A stretch of DNA of 64,000 nt from Lujinxingia vulgaris (GCF_007997005.1 NZ_VOSL01000014.1:59763-123762); one strand, 5' to 3'. Positions 18,485-28,213 are shown, counted from the first letter of the stretch. Numbers and translations are program-made. Notes: generated from the letters alone by a model not told the origin.

Positions 18485-19192
18485 ATGAAAACGGGATTTG
18501 TACTGATTCACGGAGCGGGCCTGGGCGGCTGGATCTGGCGGGACGTTGAGACGCAGCTGAAGCAGCCCGCGCTGGCCGTCGACTTCCCCGGACGCGCGTT
18601 GACGCCGGGGCAGCGCGGGGTGCTCTCGCTGAACGATTATGTGGCGGATGTGCAGGCGCAGATCGAGGCGTTTGAATGTGAGCGGGTGATTCTCGTGGCG
18701 CACTCGATCGGCGGGGTTCTGGCGCTCCCGATCGCAGCAGCGCTCGGCGATCGCGTGGCCGGGATGGTGGCCATCGGAGCGGCGATTCCCAACGATGGCG
18801 GCTCCTTTGCCTCGTGTCTGCCGCTCCCGAAACGCCTGCTGATGAAGGCATTGATTCGAGTGATGGGCACGCGTCCGCCCGAGAGCGTGATCGGTGCCGG
18901 GCTGGGCAGCGATCTGAGCGCCGAGCTTAGCGCGGAGCTCGTGGAGCGCTTTGCGCCGGAGTCTGCGGCGCTCTACTTCGAGGACTGCCAGGCGGCGGTG
19001 CCCGAGGTGCCCCGATGGTACGTGCGGTTGACGGCCGACAAGGAGTTTGGCGATGCGCTGCAGGCGAAGATGATCGCAAACCTGGGCACGCAGAAGGTTG
19101 TGGATGTGGCGTCGGGGCATCTGCCGATGTTGAGTCAAGCGGAGGCGTTGAGCGCGCATTTAAATGCGTTTGCGCGCGAGATCGAGGGGTGA
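18485..19192 (+). CDS. alpha/beta hydrolase
   Basis: 235 residues of a small esterase-like hydrolase. HGAGLGGW gives the oxyanion hole, the nucleophilic Ser sits in VAHSIGGV (about residue 76), the acid is probably the Asp in LTADKEF, and the His is in SGHLPM. This resembles the hydroxynitrile lyase/methylesterase branch (short cap, HGAxxGxWxW). The substrate is unknown. It is a single gene with its own promoter region. Confidence 0.85.
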   Translation: MKTGFVLIHGAGLGGWIWRDVETQLKQPALAVDFPGRALTPGQRGVLSLNDYVADVQAQIEAFECERVILVAHSIGGVLALPIAAALGDRVAGMVAIGAAIPNDGGSFASCLPLPKRLLMKALIRVMGTRPPESVIGAGLGSDLSAELSAELVERFAPESAALYFEDCQAAVPEVPRWYVRLTADKEFGDALQAKMIANLGTQKVVDVASGHLPMLSQAEALSAHLNAFAREIEG

Positions 19193-19398
19193 GGATGATG
19201 GTATTGGCCGACCCTAAGTCGCGCATAGAAGAGCGGATGGCACACACCATGCATGACTTCGCGCTGCCATCACCAACCGCCCTTTTTCGGCGCAGCCCCT
19301 AGCCGCGTCGCTCGCCAGGCACAATCTGGACAAATCTTTATCCAGACCTCGTCCTTGCTGCCCCGCACGCTTTCATAAAAATAACCTTAGGAAACCTC

Positions 19399-20007
19399 AT
19401 GATGCGCTCCGCCACCGCCGCCTTCCTCGCTTTTGGACTTCTTTTACCCGCCGCGGCCTTGGCCGAGACCGGCGGCGGCCCTGACGGCTCCTGCGACGTC
19501 GACGCCACACCCATCCCCGAGCTCGAATGCCTGACCATCGAGGGCGACTACAGCGCAGGGCTCTACTATGGCGAAATCTGCGCGCGTACCCTCACGCTCA
19601 CCAATACCTGCGATCAGGCTGTCACGATCGTCGAAACCGAATGCGAGCCCGAGGCCTGCGTCTCCGCGACTCTGGAGCCCGGCGACGAATTCGCGATCCA
19701 TATGGAAATCCCCGAGCCCTACGAGTTCGGCGACGAGAGCAGCGTGTTACGCTTTTTCGAGGCCAGCACCGACACCGTCGAGGCCACGCTCGAAATCAAG
19801 ATTCGCAACTTCTATGAAGCGCCCGAATACCCCGATGAACCGCCTGTCGACGAGCCCGATACGGACGCTGGCTACGATGAGCCCGACGACGACGCCGGCG
19901 ACAATCCCGGCACCGGTGGCTGCTCCACCTCCGGCAACACCCCGGCCCCGGCGCTGCTGACGCTGGCCGGCGCCCTGGGCCTCGTCGCTCTGCGTCGCCG
20001 ACGCTAA
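19399..20007 (+). CDS. secreted protein with MYXO-CTERM-like anchor
   Basis: 202 residues. Signal peptide MMRSATAAFLAFGLLLPAAALA, a strand-rich domain with paired cysteines (about 30-130), an acidic Pro-rich linker, and a C-terminal Gly-Cys (GGCSTSG) followed by a hydrophobic helix and RRRR. That tail matches the MYXO-CTERM sorting signal: the Cys is processed and the protein ends up at the cell surface. The role of the domain is unknown. A strong terminator follows. Confidence 0.8.
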   Translation: MMRSATAAFLAFGLLLPAAALAETGGGPDGSCDVDATPIPELECLTIEGDYSAGLYYGEICARTLTLTNTCDQAVTIVETECEPEACVSATLEPGDEFAIHMEIPEPYEFGDESSVLRFFEASTDTVEATLEIKIRNFYEAPEYPDEPPVDEPDTDAGYDEPDDDAGDNPGTGGCSTSGNTPAPALLTLAGALGLVALRRRR

Positions 20008-20026
20008 ACGCACCGAACATCCAGGT

Positions 20027-20064
20027 AAAAAGCCCCGACCTCGCTTTTGAGATCAGGGCTTTTT
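20027..20064 (+). terminator. rho-independent terminator
   Basis: AAAAAGCCC...CTC / GAG...GGGCTTTTT hairpin 20 bp after the MYXO-CTERM protein gene. Confidence 0.85.
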
Positions 20065-20081
20065 ACGTTCAGCCCCCCGGA

Positions 20082-20150
20082 GGTTGTCCGCCCCCGGTCG
20101 TGCAACATCGGCGCTATCTCTGGAGAGTATCCGCCCCCGGGTCGTTTTCG
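20082..20150. repeat. two degenerate REP-like cores
   Basis: TCCGCCCCCGGTCGTGCAAC near 20086-20105 and a weaker TCCGCCCCCGGGTCG near 20130. They lie in the gap upstream of the lipoprotein gene that lacks a normal start. No other gene is supported in 20008-20322. Confidence 0.55.
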
Positions 20151-20322
20151 ACCTCACCGGGATTGACTCCGGCCCCCGCAAATGTAAAGAGTTGTTTTCA
20201 ATCATTTCAGAAGTCGTCTCACCCTCAAATCATGCGCGTCTCACGAGCGTTGCGCCTCGCCTCTGGGCCCCCCTCTGCCGCCCTCGCCCCCCTCACTTGC
20301 CTCGGAGTTCTCCTAGCAACGT

Positions 20323-21768
20323 ACGGCTCAGAAATCATCGCTCGTCACCCTCGTCGCCCTCCTGCTCACCTCCACCGCGGCTGGCTGCAGCTCGGAAGCC
20401 CCCCAGGATGGCCTCGCCATCAGCGGCACCGAAGCCACCAGCGAGCAATGCCCCCACGGCGGTCAGGTCATCCTCATCGATGAGACCGAGCACGTCCTCT
20501 GCCAGGGCGCCCCGAGCGAGGATGGTGAATCGCCCGAGATCGAGGTCACCGACGCCACGGCGGAGCAGTGTGATGAGGGTGGCGTGGTCATCACCCTCGA
20601 TGGTGAAAGCCACATCATCTGCGACGGCGAAGATGGCGAAGATGGCGAAGACGGCGTAGACGGTGCGGCCGCTGCCCACGTGGTGGTACGCGCCAGTGAG
20701 GCCGAGGTCGCACAGTGTGAGTTTGGCGGCACCTTCCTGGAGTTTGGCCTCGACGCCAACGCCAACGGCACCCTCGACGCCGAAGAAGACGTGATCGAGA
20801 GCACGTCGATCTGCAACGGCGCCACCGGCGAAGCGGGTCAGGCGGGCCTAAACACGGCAATGCGCGTCAGCGCCGCCGACGTGGCCACCTGCGAGTACGG
20901 CGGCACCTTCCTGGAGTTCGGCATCGACGCCAACGCCAACGGCAGCCTCGACACCGAAGAAGACGTGATTGAGAGCGAGTCCATCTGCAACGGCGCCCCC
21001 GGCGAAGACGGGCTTACCCCGGAGGTCACGCTCAGCAACGCCACCTCCGAGGAATGCCCCGGCGGCGAGGGCACCCTGCTGACGATTGGCGAGGAGTCGA
21101 CGCTGCTCTGCCCGCTGATGGTCGTGTATGTCTCCGATCTTCCCACCGGCGCGCTCGTCGTCGACAGCGCCACCGTCAGGAATGAAGCCCCCCTGGAGTG
21201 GCGCGTGGTCCATCATAACTACGGCTTCCTGGCCAACTCGGTGACCCTGCGCACCACCGAGCGCGTCGCGTCGCGCGCCCTCTACGATGGCGGCTGGGCC
21301 AACGCCTGGGGCTCAAGCGATCTGCGCACCTGGCTCAACGCCACCTTCGCCGACGCCTTCTCGCCAGAGTTGAGCGACGCGCTCACGCCCATCACTATCC
21401 CCTGGGTCTCCATCAACAGCGGTGGCGACGTCGACGCGGTCTTCATCGCCTCGCGCACCGAGCTTGGCGGCGAGGCGGTCGAAGGCGATGGCGAGGTCCT
21501 GGACGGGTTCGCCGACCCGGCCACCGCCGCTGAGCGACGCCTTGAGAGCGCGACCCCGGGTCAGTACTGGACCCGCACCGGCATGTGGACCACCTACAGC
21601 GGCAGCGAATATGCCATGAGCGCCTGGCTTGTGAACGCATCCGGCGACTTCGTCACGGGCAACTGGACCAGCGACTCTTTTGGCATCTGGCCGATGATCA
21701 ACATCAACGGCCGCACCCTGGTGGTGCAGCGCGAGAGCGATCGTTTTGAAGTGATCACCCTCGACTAA
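20323..21768 (+). CDS. lipoprotein with DUF7151-like repeats and a DUF6273-like domain; no standard start codon
   Basis: From the in-frame stop at 20314-20316 the frame is open for 484 codons to 21768, but ATG, GTG and TTG are all absent before GTG 20584. Starting at ACG 20323 gives an ideal lipoprotein signal: M-A-Q-K, a hydrophobic core, and lipobox TAAGC. Then come CPHGG/CDEGG modules, an EDGEDGEDG stretch, and two near-identical modules (about residues 115-155 and 175-215; CEFGGTFLEFGLDANANG) of DUF7151 type. The C-terminal half resembles DUF6273 (SSDLRTWLNATF, YWTRTG). Starting at GTG 20584 would delete the signal peptide. Either a rare start, a mutation of ATG, or a base error explains this. 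Confidence 0.65.
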   Translation, partial: TAQKSSLVTLVALLLTSTAAGCSSEAPQDGLAISGTEATSEQCPHGGQVILIDETEHVLCQGAPSEDGESPEIEVTDATAEQCDEGGVVITLDGESHIICDGEDGEDGEDGVDGAAAAHVVVRASEAEVAQCEFGGTFLEFGLDANANGTLDAEEDVIESTSICNGATGEAGQAGLNTAMRVSAADVATCEYGGTFLEFGIDANANGSLDTEEDVIESESICNGAPGEDGLTPEVTLSNATSEECPGGEGTLLTIGEESTLLCPLMVVYVSDLPTGALVVDSATVRNEAPLEWRVVHHNYGFLANSVTLRTTERVASRALYDGGWANAWGSSDLRTWLNATFADAFSPELSDALTPITIPWVSINSGGDVDAVFIASRTELGGEAVEGDGEVLDGFADPATAAERRLESATPGQYWTRTGMWTTYSGSEYAMSAWLVNASGDFVTGNWTSDSFGIWPMININGRTLVVQRESDRFEVITLD

Positions 21769-21812
21769 CACCCCACCGGAGCGACGCGCACCACTTCGAG
21801 CACGTTTTTTGA

Positions 21813-21846
21813 AGAGCGCCGGCACATCGCCGGCGCTCTTTTTTTA
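21813..21846 (+). terminator. rho-independent terminator
   Basis: AGAGCGCCGGC pairs with GCCGGCGCTCT and is followed by a run of T, 44 bp after the lipoprotein gene. Confidence 0.9.
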
Positions 21847-21854
21847 TCGGATAG

Positions 21855-22012
21855 GACCGACCCTCGGTCGTACAATCCGGCGTCGACACGGGAAGCTGTT
21901 CAACCCTCGGTCGTGTAACATGGCGTATTTACTGGACTTTGCACGACCCTGGGTCGTGCAACCTTTAAAAGTGGTCCGACCCTGAGTGGTCCGACCCTGG
22001 GTCGTGATCCGA
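21855..22012. repeat. cluster of five REP-like cores, one a perfect palindrome
   Basis: Cores at about 21855-21876, 21899-21921, 21939-21961, 21976-21988 and 21992-22012. The third (TTGCACGACC, CTG, then the exact complement) has a perfect 10-bp stem with a three-base loop. It lies between the convergent lipoprotein and flavodoxin genes. Confidence 0.8.
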
Positions 22013-22050
22013 CGTCTTTTGGAGAGGTTGTTTGTTTGTTTCGACGCTTC

Positions 22051-22662
22051 TTAATAGGGCAGCGGAGTACTCGACGCGGCCTCCGCCGGTCGCCCGACCA
22101 TAAAGGCAATCTGCCCCAAAAAACCCTCCACGAACTCCTCGACGTCGGCGCCCTCCAGGGTCTCGTAGTCCTCTTCATCCGCAATATCAAAGCCCAGCTC
22201 GCCATCCATCCGCCTCCCGAGGGGCTCCATGCTCATCTGCTTCATAAAGCCGCGGCTGGAGCTCGGCAGCTCGGTGGTAAACGAGGCGAAGAAGGCCGGA
22301 TTAAAGTCCGTCTCAATGATCAGGCGCTCCATGCAGCGCTCACTCTCAGCGCGCAGGGCCTCGGCGTCGTCATGCTCACTCAAGCTGACGCTGAAAAACG
22401 CCGCCGGCATATGCTGCAGCTCCCGGTGCCGCTCCCCGATCAGCTCCTCGATCGGCGGTGCATACTCCCCATCTTCCAGCGCGCTGCCGAAGATCACCCC
22501 GTCATACTCGCTGAACTCCAGCTCCTCGGGGATGGCCTCAGCGGTGAAAAGCTCCACACGGTGGCTCATCTCCTTGAGGTGGGTCGCGATCGCGTCGGCG
22601 ACCCGGCGAGTTTCGATCGTGTCGGCCTGGTAGATAAGAGCGAGTCGGGTGATCGTGTCCAT
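22051..22662 (-). CDS. flavodoxin-domain protein, HemG-like
   Basis: 203 residues. The N-terminal strand ALIYQADTIETRRVADAIA is the FMN-phosphate loop region of flavodoxins. SEYDGVIFGSALEDGEYAP, AAFFSVSLSEHDD and GFMKQMSM match the pattern of menaquinone-dependent protoporphyrinogen oxidase HemG. HemG oxidises protoporphyrinogen IX in haem synthesis; no haem genes lie nearby, so the exact reaction is uncertain. The acidic C-terminus is longer than in E. coli HemG. Confidence 0.75.
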   Translation of the reverse strand: MDTITRLALIYQADTIETRRVADAIATHLKEMSHRVELFTAEAIPEELEFSEYDGVIFGSALEDGEYAPPIEELIGERHRELQHMPAAFFSVSLSEHDDAEALRAESERCMERLIIETDFNPAFFASFTTELPSSSRGFMKQMSMEPLGRRMDGELGFDIADEEDYETLEGADVEEFVEGFLGQIAFMVGRPAEAASSTPLPY

Positions 22663-22780
22663 AAGCCCCTCGAACGAAAGTCATCGTAAGTGGTTGACGT
22701 TACACCCAAAATAGACCCGAACCCCACCTCACCAACGTCGTTTATGCCCGCACTCAACCCTCACCGGACACACATCCACG

Positions 22781-22870
22781 CGCCCCACCCAACGCCCGCG
22801 CTCACCTCCCAACATCGCGAACCCCGACGCCCCACAACCACAACCCGCACGCCCCCCCAACCACCCACCT
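22781..22870. repeat. C-rich dispersed repeat, copy 2
   Basis: Contains GCGAACCCCGACGCCCCACA and CCACAACC steps like the copies at 56352 and 60893. It ends about 20 bp before a copy of the long hairpin element. Confidence 0.55.
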
Positions 22871-22887
22871 CCGCAAAATAAAAAACC

Positions 22888-22990
22888 CGAGCGCACTCAG
22901 GGCGGCGCCTGGCAAGGAGATAGGGATGAAGCTGTAGCAGCGCTACCGCGAATCCCTATCGACACCGCCAGCGTCGTCCTGATGCGCTCG
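22888..22990. repeat. long hairpin element, isolated copy
   Basis: The outer arms CGAGCGCACTCAGGGCGGCG/CCTGGC and GCCAGCGTCGTCCTGATG/CGCTCG pair over about 24 positions. Inside, ATAGGGAT pairs with ATCCCTAT, and a terminal stem GTAG...CTAC encloses CAGCG. Conserved AAGGAG and CGACACC segments form an internal loop. The same structure with different inner arms occurs five times at 60173-60887. No coding capacity is apparent; it lies 128 bp upstream of the kinase-RCC1 gene. Confidence 0.75.
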
Positions 22991-23117
22991 GCGGCGCTCG
23001 GCGACGTTGTTCGACCCAGAAGCCTCTGGCATACTGGCGGCGAGCTGACGCCCTTTTAGTGGTTTTAACGCGCTCTTTTTCTTCCGTCGCTGAACACCTC
23101 CGGCGCCTGGACAATGC

Positions 23118-26066
23118 ATGCGTGGTACTACGGGAACGTGTCCCGGCTGTGACGGCACCGGTGTGGTGGCCGCGCCCTGTGAGGAGCGGGGCTGCGCCAA
23201 GCGCGGGCTGCACTATATCTCCAACACCGACTGGGAGCGGGCCCACCGCGGCGCCGCCGAGCAGCCCGACCCGGTGATCGGCCAGATGGTCGGCGATTTT
23301 CTGGTCGTCGGCACCCTGGGCTCGGGCGGGTTCGGGCGCGTGTATCTGGCGTACCAGTCGCCGCTCTTAAGGCTCAAAGGGGCGCTCAAGCTCATCAACG
23401 TCGACACCGACGAGCCCGAGTTCTCGCGGGTGCTCCTCCAGAAGTTCCAGAGCGAGGCGGAGGTGCTCGCGCACTTAAGCCACCCCAACATCGTGCGCCT
23501 GCTCAAGTACGGCATTCACGCCGGGCGGCCTTATCTTGTGATGGAGTTCATCGACGGCAGCCGCACCCTGCGCGATGAGATTCACGCCCGCACCGAGGAT
23601 GGCCGCGGCTTTAGCGCCGAGGAGATCCTCACCATCACCAACCAGCTCCTCAACGGGCTGGGCGCGGCCCACCAGGACAGCATCGTCCACCGCGACATCA
23701 AGCCCGAAAACATCATGATCCAGGCCGTGGTGGGCAACCCCCTTTACGTGCGCCTGCTGGACTTCGGGCTGGCCAAGTTCGTCGAGCATAAGAGCGATAC
23801 GCGCTGGCACCTGGGCTCACCAAATTATATGGCGCCCGAGCAGATCTCGCGCAAAAACCTGGGACCCTGGACCGATCTTTACGCCGTCAGCGTGATGCTC
23901 TTTGAGTTTTTGAGCGGCCGCCGCCCCTTCCCCGGCGCCTCCGAGCAGGAGGTGTTGATCAAGAAGATCAAAGAGGAGTTTGATCCCCTCGATGAGATCG
24001 CCGACCTGAACTTCCCGGAGGTCACCCGCGACTTTCTGGCCCGGGGGCTTGCGCGCGATCCCAAAACGCGTTTTCAGGATGTCGAAGCGCTGCGCCGGGC
24101 GATGCGCCCGGCCGTCGAAGCCCTCTCCGGCCAGCTCGGCCCTCGCGGCACGCTGCTGCCCGGGCAGACCGCTCATCTGGCCTCCCGGGATCTTCTCGCT
24201 CTTAAGACGGTGCGCGCTGAGGCCGCCGACGACCTCGCCACGCGCCGCGTCCCCACCTCGGAAGAGCTCGCCATCGCCCCTGAAAACGAGATCGAGCCCG
24301 AGAGCGAGCCCGAGAACGAGATCGAGCCCGAGAGCGAGCCCGAGATCGAGATCGAGCCCGAGCCCGAGATCGAGATCGAGATCGAGATCGAGCCCGAGAG
24401 CGAGATCGAGCCCGAGATCGAGCCCGAGAGCGAGCCCGAGAGCGAGATCGAGCCCGAGATCGAGCCCGAGAGCGAGCCCGAGAGCGAGATCGAGCCCGCC
24501 CCTAAACCCTCTCAAAAACCCACCGCCTTACTCGTTAGCGCGCTGCTCCTCACCCTGGCCGGCATCGTCCTCGCCGACATCTACGGCCCCGGTTTTCTAC
24601 CGCCTCCGTTCTCCCTCAAAGCCGCGCTGGCCAAAAACTCGCAAGAAAATGCCCCTGCCACCTCGTCTTCAGACGAACCCATCGCCGCCGAAATCCAAGA
24701 TCTGAGCGCGGATCCGGACCCCGACGCCCTCTCGATCGCCCCGCTCATTGAGAACGCAAGCCACACCGTCAGAGGCGCTCTGATCGCGGCCGCCGAGGGT
24801 CTTCCGAGCGATGCCGTCGCCGCGCCCCCCCGCTTCGTACAGCAGATGGCCCTTGGCAAGTTCCACTCTTGCATCCTGCTGCGCGAGGGTCAGGTGCGCT
24901 GCTGGGGCGCAAACTTCGACGCCGAGCTGGGTCTGGGCCACCGCGAGCGCATGGGCGACGACGAGCCGGCCTCCGAGGCCGGGTTCGTGGCGCTGGGAGA
25001 GCCGGCCATCGCGATCGCGGCCGCCGGCGACTACAACGCGTCGTTTACCTGCGCGCTCTTAGAGAGCCGCGCTCTGCGCTGCTGGGGCAGCAACCACTTT
25101 GGCCAGCTGGGCCTGGGTCGCGACGTGCGCCGCGTCGGCGAAGACGAGCTCCCCGCCGACATCGAGCCCATCACCATGGGCGGGCCGGTCAAAACGCTGA
25201 CCGTCGGCGCGATGCAATACGCCACCCACGCCTGTGCCCTTCTCGACGACGGCGATCTCAAATGCTGGGGCAACAACCGCTACGGCCAGCTCGGACTGGG
25301 CCACACCCATCACCTGGGCAAAGCGGAGGTCCCGGCCAACATCAACCCGGTCAACGTCGGCGCCGACGTCCTGGAGATCAGCGCCGGAAAGTTCCACACC
25401 TGCGCGCTCTTAGAGGGCGGCGAACTCAAATGCTGGGGCCGAAACCAGGCCGGACAGCTTGGCCAGGAGCACACCGACAATATCGGCGACAACGAGCACC
25501 CCGCCGCCGTCGACTTTATCGATGTGGGCGATGAGGTGTTGGCGGTCTCCGCCGGCCGCAGCCACACCTGCGCGCTGCTCCCCGAAGGACGCGCCCGCTG
25601 CTGGGGCTGGAACGAGCACGGCCAGCTGGGCCTGGGCCACACCAACAACATCGGCGACGACGAGTCCCCGGCCGAAGCCGGCGACATCGACGCCGGCGGC
25701 CCGATCTTGCAGATCGACGCCGGCGGCCTGCACACCTGCGCGCTCTTAGAGGGCGGCCGAGTGCGCTGCTGGGGCGACAACCGCTTTGGCCAGCTCGGCT
25801 ACGGGCACCGCCGCTCCGTCGGCACCGACGCCCCGCCCTCGCAGGCCACCGACGTCTACCTGGGCGGCAAGGCCGTGGCCATCGAAGCCTCGAACTACCA
25901 CACCTGCGCGCTCCTCGAAGACGACACGATGCGCTGCTGGGGTTTTAATGATTTTGGCCAGCTCGGCTACGGCCACACCGACCTTATCGGTGACGATGAG
26001 GCCCCCGCCATCGCCGGCGCGGTGCCCGCCTATGAGCTCGACACCCCCGACGCCGAACCCTTGTAA
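23118..26066 (+). CDS. transmembrane Ser/Thr protein kinase with C-terminal RCC1 propeller
   Basis: 982 residues. An N-terminal zinc-ribbon-like CPGC...C...GC motif (8-26) comes first. A complete kinase domain follows (about 60-330) with GSGGFGRVY, the Lys in [24 protein letters not shown] and YMAPEQ. An EIEP/ESEPE repeat linker (about 390-462) leads to one membrane helix (about 468-490) and seven RCC1 repeats (about 575-975) of the type HTCALLEGG..RCWGxNxxGQLGxGHT. The kinase should be cytoplasmic and the propeller outside the membrane, making a receptor kinase. The ligand is unknown. The ATG at 23118 overlaps another at 23114 in a different frame; the ribosome binding site is weak. Confidence 0.9.
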   Translation: MRGTTGTCPGCDGTGVVAAPCEERGCAKRGLHYISNTDWERAHRGAAEQPDPVIGQMVGDFLVVGTLGSGGFGRVYLAYQSPLLRLKGALKLINVDTDEPEFSRVLLQKFQSEAEVLAHLSHPNIVRLLKYGIHAGRPYLVMEFIDGSRTLRDEIHARTEDGRGFSAEEILTITNQLLNGLGAAHQDSIVHRDIKPENIMIQAVVGNPLYVRLLDFGLAKFVEHKSDTRWHLGSPNYMAPEQISRKNLGPWTDLYAVSVMLFEFLSGRRPFPGASEQEVLIKKIKEEFDPLDEIADLNFPEVTRDFLARGLARDPKTRFQDVEALRRAMRPAVEALSGQLGPRGTLLPGQTAHLASRDLLALKTVRAEAADDLATRRVPTSEELAIAPENEIEPESEPENEIEPESEPEIEIEPEPEIEIEIEIEPESEIEPEIEPESEPESEIEPEIEPESEPESEIEPAPKPSQKPTALLVSALLLTLAGIVLADIYGPGFLPPPFSLKAALAKNSQENAPATSSSDEPIAAEIQDLSADPDPDALSIAPLIENASHTVRGALIAAAEGLPSDAVAAPPRFVQQMALGKFHSCILLREGQVRCWGANFDAELGLGHRERMGDDEPASEAGFVALGEPAIAIAAAGDYNASFTCALLESRALRCWGSNHFGQLGLGRDVRRVGEDELPADIEPITMGGPVKTLTVGAMQYATHACALLDDGDLKCWGNNRYGQLGLGHTHHLGKAEVPANINPVNVGADVLEISAGKFHTCALLEGGELKCWGRNQAGQLGQEHTDNIGDNEHPAAVDFIDVGDEVLAVSAGRSHTCALLPEGRARCWGWNEHGQLGLGHTNNIGDDESPAEAGDIDAGGPILQIDAGGLHTCALLEGGRVRCWGDNRFGQLGYGHRRSVGTDAPPSQATDVYLGGKAVAIEASNYHTCALLEDDTMRCWGFNDFGQLGYGHTDLIGDDEAPAIAGAVPAYELDTPDAEPL
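24287..24505 (+). repeat. in-gene hexanucleotide array encoding E-I/S/P-E linker
   Basis: About 36 hexamers, chiefly GAGATC and GAGCCC with GAGAGC, encode the acidic linker just before the membrane helix of the receptor kinase. This is the only one of the seven arrays clearly inside a gene. Its length is divisible by three, so gain or loss of units would keep the frame. Confidence 0.85.
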
Positions 26067-26100
26067 CCAGGTCATGTTTCCGACTTCTGGGCGCGATGAT

Positions 26101-26230
26101 GTTCGCCCCCCGGTTGAACAGTTCAACCTCATTGCTGGCAATGGTCCGACCCTGGCAAGGGTCCGACCCTCGGTCGTGCAACTCGACGCCATCACTCGCG
26201 ATCGTCCGACCCCGGGTCGTGCAACTCCGC
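26101..26230. repeat. REP-like cluster
   Basis: Cores at about 26103, 26146, 26163 and 26207; the last two are full versions with a CGTGCAACTC tail. It separates the convergent kinase and ABC-F genes. Confidence 0.75.
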
Positions 26231-26243
26231 GCACGATCGCCGC

Positions 26244-27785
26244 CTACGTCTCATCATCCAACCTCTCCTCAACCTCCACCCTCTCCGGCCCGATCCGCCA
26301 CGTCTTCTGCGTCACTCGCTGCCGAAAACGCGCGTCGTGGCTCACCAGCAGAAGCGCCCCGGGGTAGGCGACCAGCGCCTCCTCCAGCCGCTCGATCGAG
26401 GGCAGATCGAGGTGATTGGTCGGCTCATCGAGAATCATCGCGCAGACGCGCTGATGCAGCGCCTGCGCCAGCATCACCTTACGCGCCTCCCCGGGGCTGG
26501 GGGGGGCGCCGCCGAGCAACTTCGAGGGGTCCGTTCCCAGCGCGGCCACGATGTTCATCACCTCTCCGAGCTCGTCGGGGTGCATCGCTTTGAGCGCCTG
26601 CATGCTGGCCGATGTCCGACCCTCGGTCAGCTCTTGAGGCAGGTAGAGCACCCGATCTTCGGGCACGTGAAGGTTCGCCATCAGCAGGCGCAGCAGCGTC
26701 GACTTACCCGCCCCGTTGGGGCCGGTCAGCGCGATCTTCTCGCTGCGCCCGAGCGCCAGGCGAAGATCGCCTGCCAGCACCCGATCGCCGGCCTTCAACG
26801 CCTCGCCAGTGAGGCTCGCCAGGGGATCTTTGGGCGAGGGCTCAAAGTCCACGAGCAGCGCCCGGCCCAGGGCTTTGTGGATGGGAAGTTCTCTTAACCT
26901 CGCATCGGCTTTTGCGAGCTCGCGGCCCACCACACCGGCCTCCCGGCTGGCCTTCGCCGACGCGTCGATCGCGCGCCCTTTTCGCGCCATGCTGCGCGCG
27001 TCGCTGTCGCGCACCGAGGTCATGCGGCTCTTTGTGCTGAGCGAGCGCTCCGTGGACTGCTGGCGCTCGGCGGCCTCCACGCTTGCGCGCTTGAGCCGAT
27101 CGCGCGCCGCCTCGGCGTTTTGCCGCGCCTGCACCTCCCCGGCAATCCGCAACTTCCGCATGTCAAAAGCAGCGCTGTACGCCGCCGGATAGACCTTGAG
27201 CGCCACCTCGCCAGGGCCCGGCTCCAGCCACAGGGTCGCCTGGCACGTCGCGTCGAGCAGCGCGCGATCATGGCTGACCACCACGCCCACCCCCCGGTGC
27301 AGCCCCATCGCCTCCATCAACCACGCTCGCCCCTCCGCGTCGAGGTGGTTGGTGGGTTCGTCCAGAAGCAAAAGATCGGGACGGGCCATCAGCGCCGCGC
27401 CGATCTGCCAGCGCTTGCGCTCCCCCGGGGAGAGCGTCTCCCAGCGGGTCCACCCCTCATAGTCCAGATCAAGGCGGCTTTTGAGGCGCATCGCCTCTTT
27501 ATCCCAGCGCTGCGCCGCCTCATCGACCCGCTCACCCGGCGCCTCCACGCGCTGCTCACAGCAGACCACCGGCCCCTCAAACTCGTGCACCATCCGACCC
27601 TCGGTCGGCTCCAGCGCCCCGCTCAGAAGACTCATGAATGTGGATTTTCCCGCGCCGTTCGGCCCCACGAGCCCGTACCAGCCGGCCTCCAGATGCAGAT
27701 CCAGGCCCCGAAAGAGCGTGTGGATCGCGCGCGGATACGAAAAAGCGACGCGCTCAAGGCGCACCGACACCTGCGTTGAAGTCAT
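26244..27785 (-). CDS. ABC-F family ATPase
   Basis: 513 residues with two ABC domains on one chain and no membrane segment, as in ribosome-associated ABC-F proteins. Domain 1 has GPNGAGKST, LSPGERKRWQIG and LLLLDEPTNHLD; domain 2 has GPNGAGKST, a degenerate signature (PPSPGEARKVMLAQ) and MILDEPTNHLDL. A charged linker of about 80 residues joins them. It may be a translation or antibiotic-protection factor; the subfamily is not assigned. ATG 27785 follows AAGGAGG. Two REP-like cores lie inside the frame, at about 26611-26631 (TEGRTSA) and 27593-27613 (EPTEGRM); the second could simply be the family's own EPTxG motif. Confidence 0.88.
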   Translation of the reverse strand: MTSTQVSVRLERVAFSYPRAIHTLFRGLDLHLEAGWYGLVGPNGAGKSTFMSLLSGALEPTEGRMVHEFEGPVVCCEQRVEAPGERVDEAAQRWDKEAMRLKSRLDLDYEGWTRWETLSPGERKRWQIGAALMARPDLLLLDEPTNHLDAEGRAWLMEAMGLHRGVGVVVSHDRALLDATCQATLWLEPGPGEVALKVYPAAYSAAFDMRKLRIAGEVQARQNAEAARDRLKRASVEAAERQQSTERSLSTKSRMTSVRDSDARSMARKGRAIDASAKASREAGVVGRELAKADARLRELPIHKALGRALLVDFEPSPKDPLASLTGEALKAGDRVLAGDLRLALGRSEKIALTGPNGAGKSTLLRLLMANLHVPEDRVLYLPQELTEGRTSASMQALKAMHPDELGEVMNIVAALGTDPSKLLGGAPPSPGEARKVMLAQALHQRVCAMILDEPTNHLDLPSIERLEEALVAYPGALLLVSHDARFRQRVTQKTWRIGPERVEVEERLDDET

Positions 27786-28197
27786 ACGACCTCCTTTCAA
27801 GAGAATGGGCGCAGATCCAAAACAGAAGGACCTGCAAATCATCGCGCTCTTAAAAGGGGGTTACTTCACCAGCGGACTCGGGGTTTGGGAAAAGGGAAGT
27901 CGGTGGCCCACACGACCTCTCGATCGGCGGCGACACGACGGCTCAAAACTAGGCAGGTGTTTTCAAGAAATCAAGACGTCGACGCGCGCGCCGTGCAAGA
28001 TGAAATGATACGATGTGCGCGAGTTTTATAAATCCGTATACAACATGCGCGTCGCCATATGTGCTCCACACGGCCCTTCACGCTCACGCGAACTTTTCCT
28101 ACGCCACACAAAAATCACCAAAACACCAACAAAACCAACACATTACACACCCAGCACTCACCCTCCTCCCTGATTAAAAATACCTGAGTGAAAAATA

Positions 28198-28213
28198 TGG
28201 CACGGGGCTCGCT
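28198..28213 (+). promoter_or_regulatory. sigma-54 promoter of the rtc operon
   Basis: TGGCACG-GGGC-TCGCT matches TGGCACG-N4-TTGCW with a single mismatch (T to C), and GG and GC are exactly ten bases apart. Transcription would start near 28224, leaving a leader of about 107 nt before rtcB. RtcR homologues are sigma-54 activators and the operon encodes one. The A/C-rich stretch 28110-28160 upstream may contain activator sites. The rest of the 545-bp gap shows nothing recognisable. Confidence 0.85.

Noticed and set aside
20100..20483. 127-codon frame with ATG-like starts upstream of the lipoprotein without start codon
   Set aside because: It is out of frame with the lipobox sequence and Arg/His/Pro-rich; it matters only if an indel error joins it to the lipoprotein.
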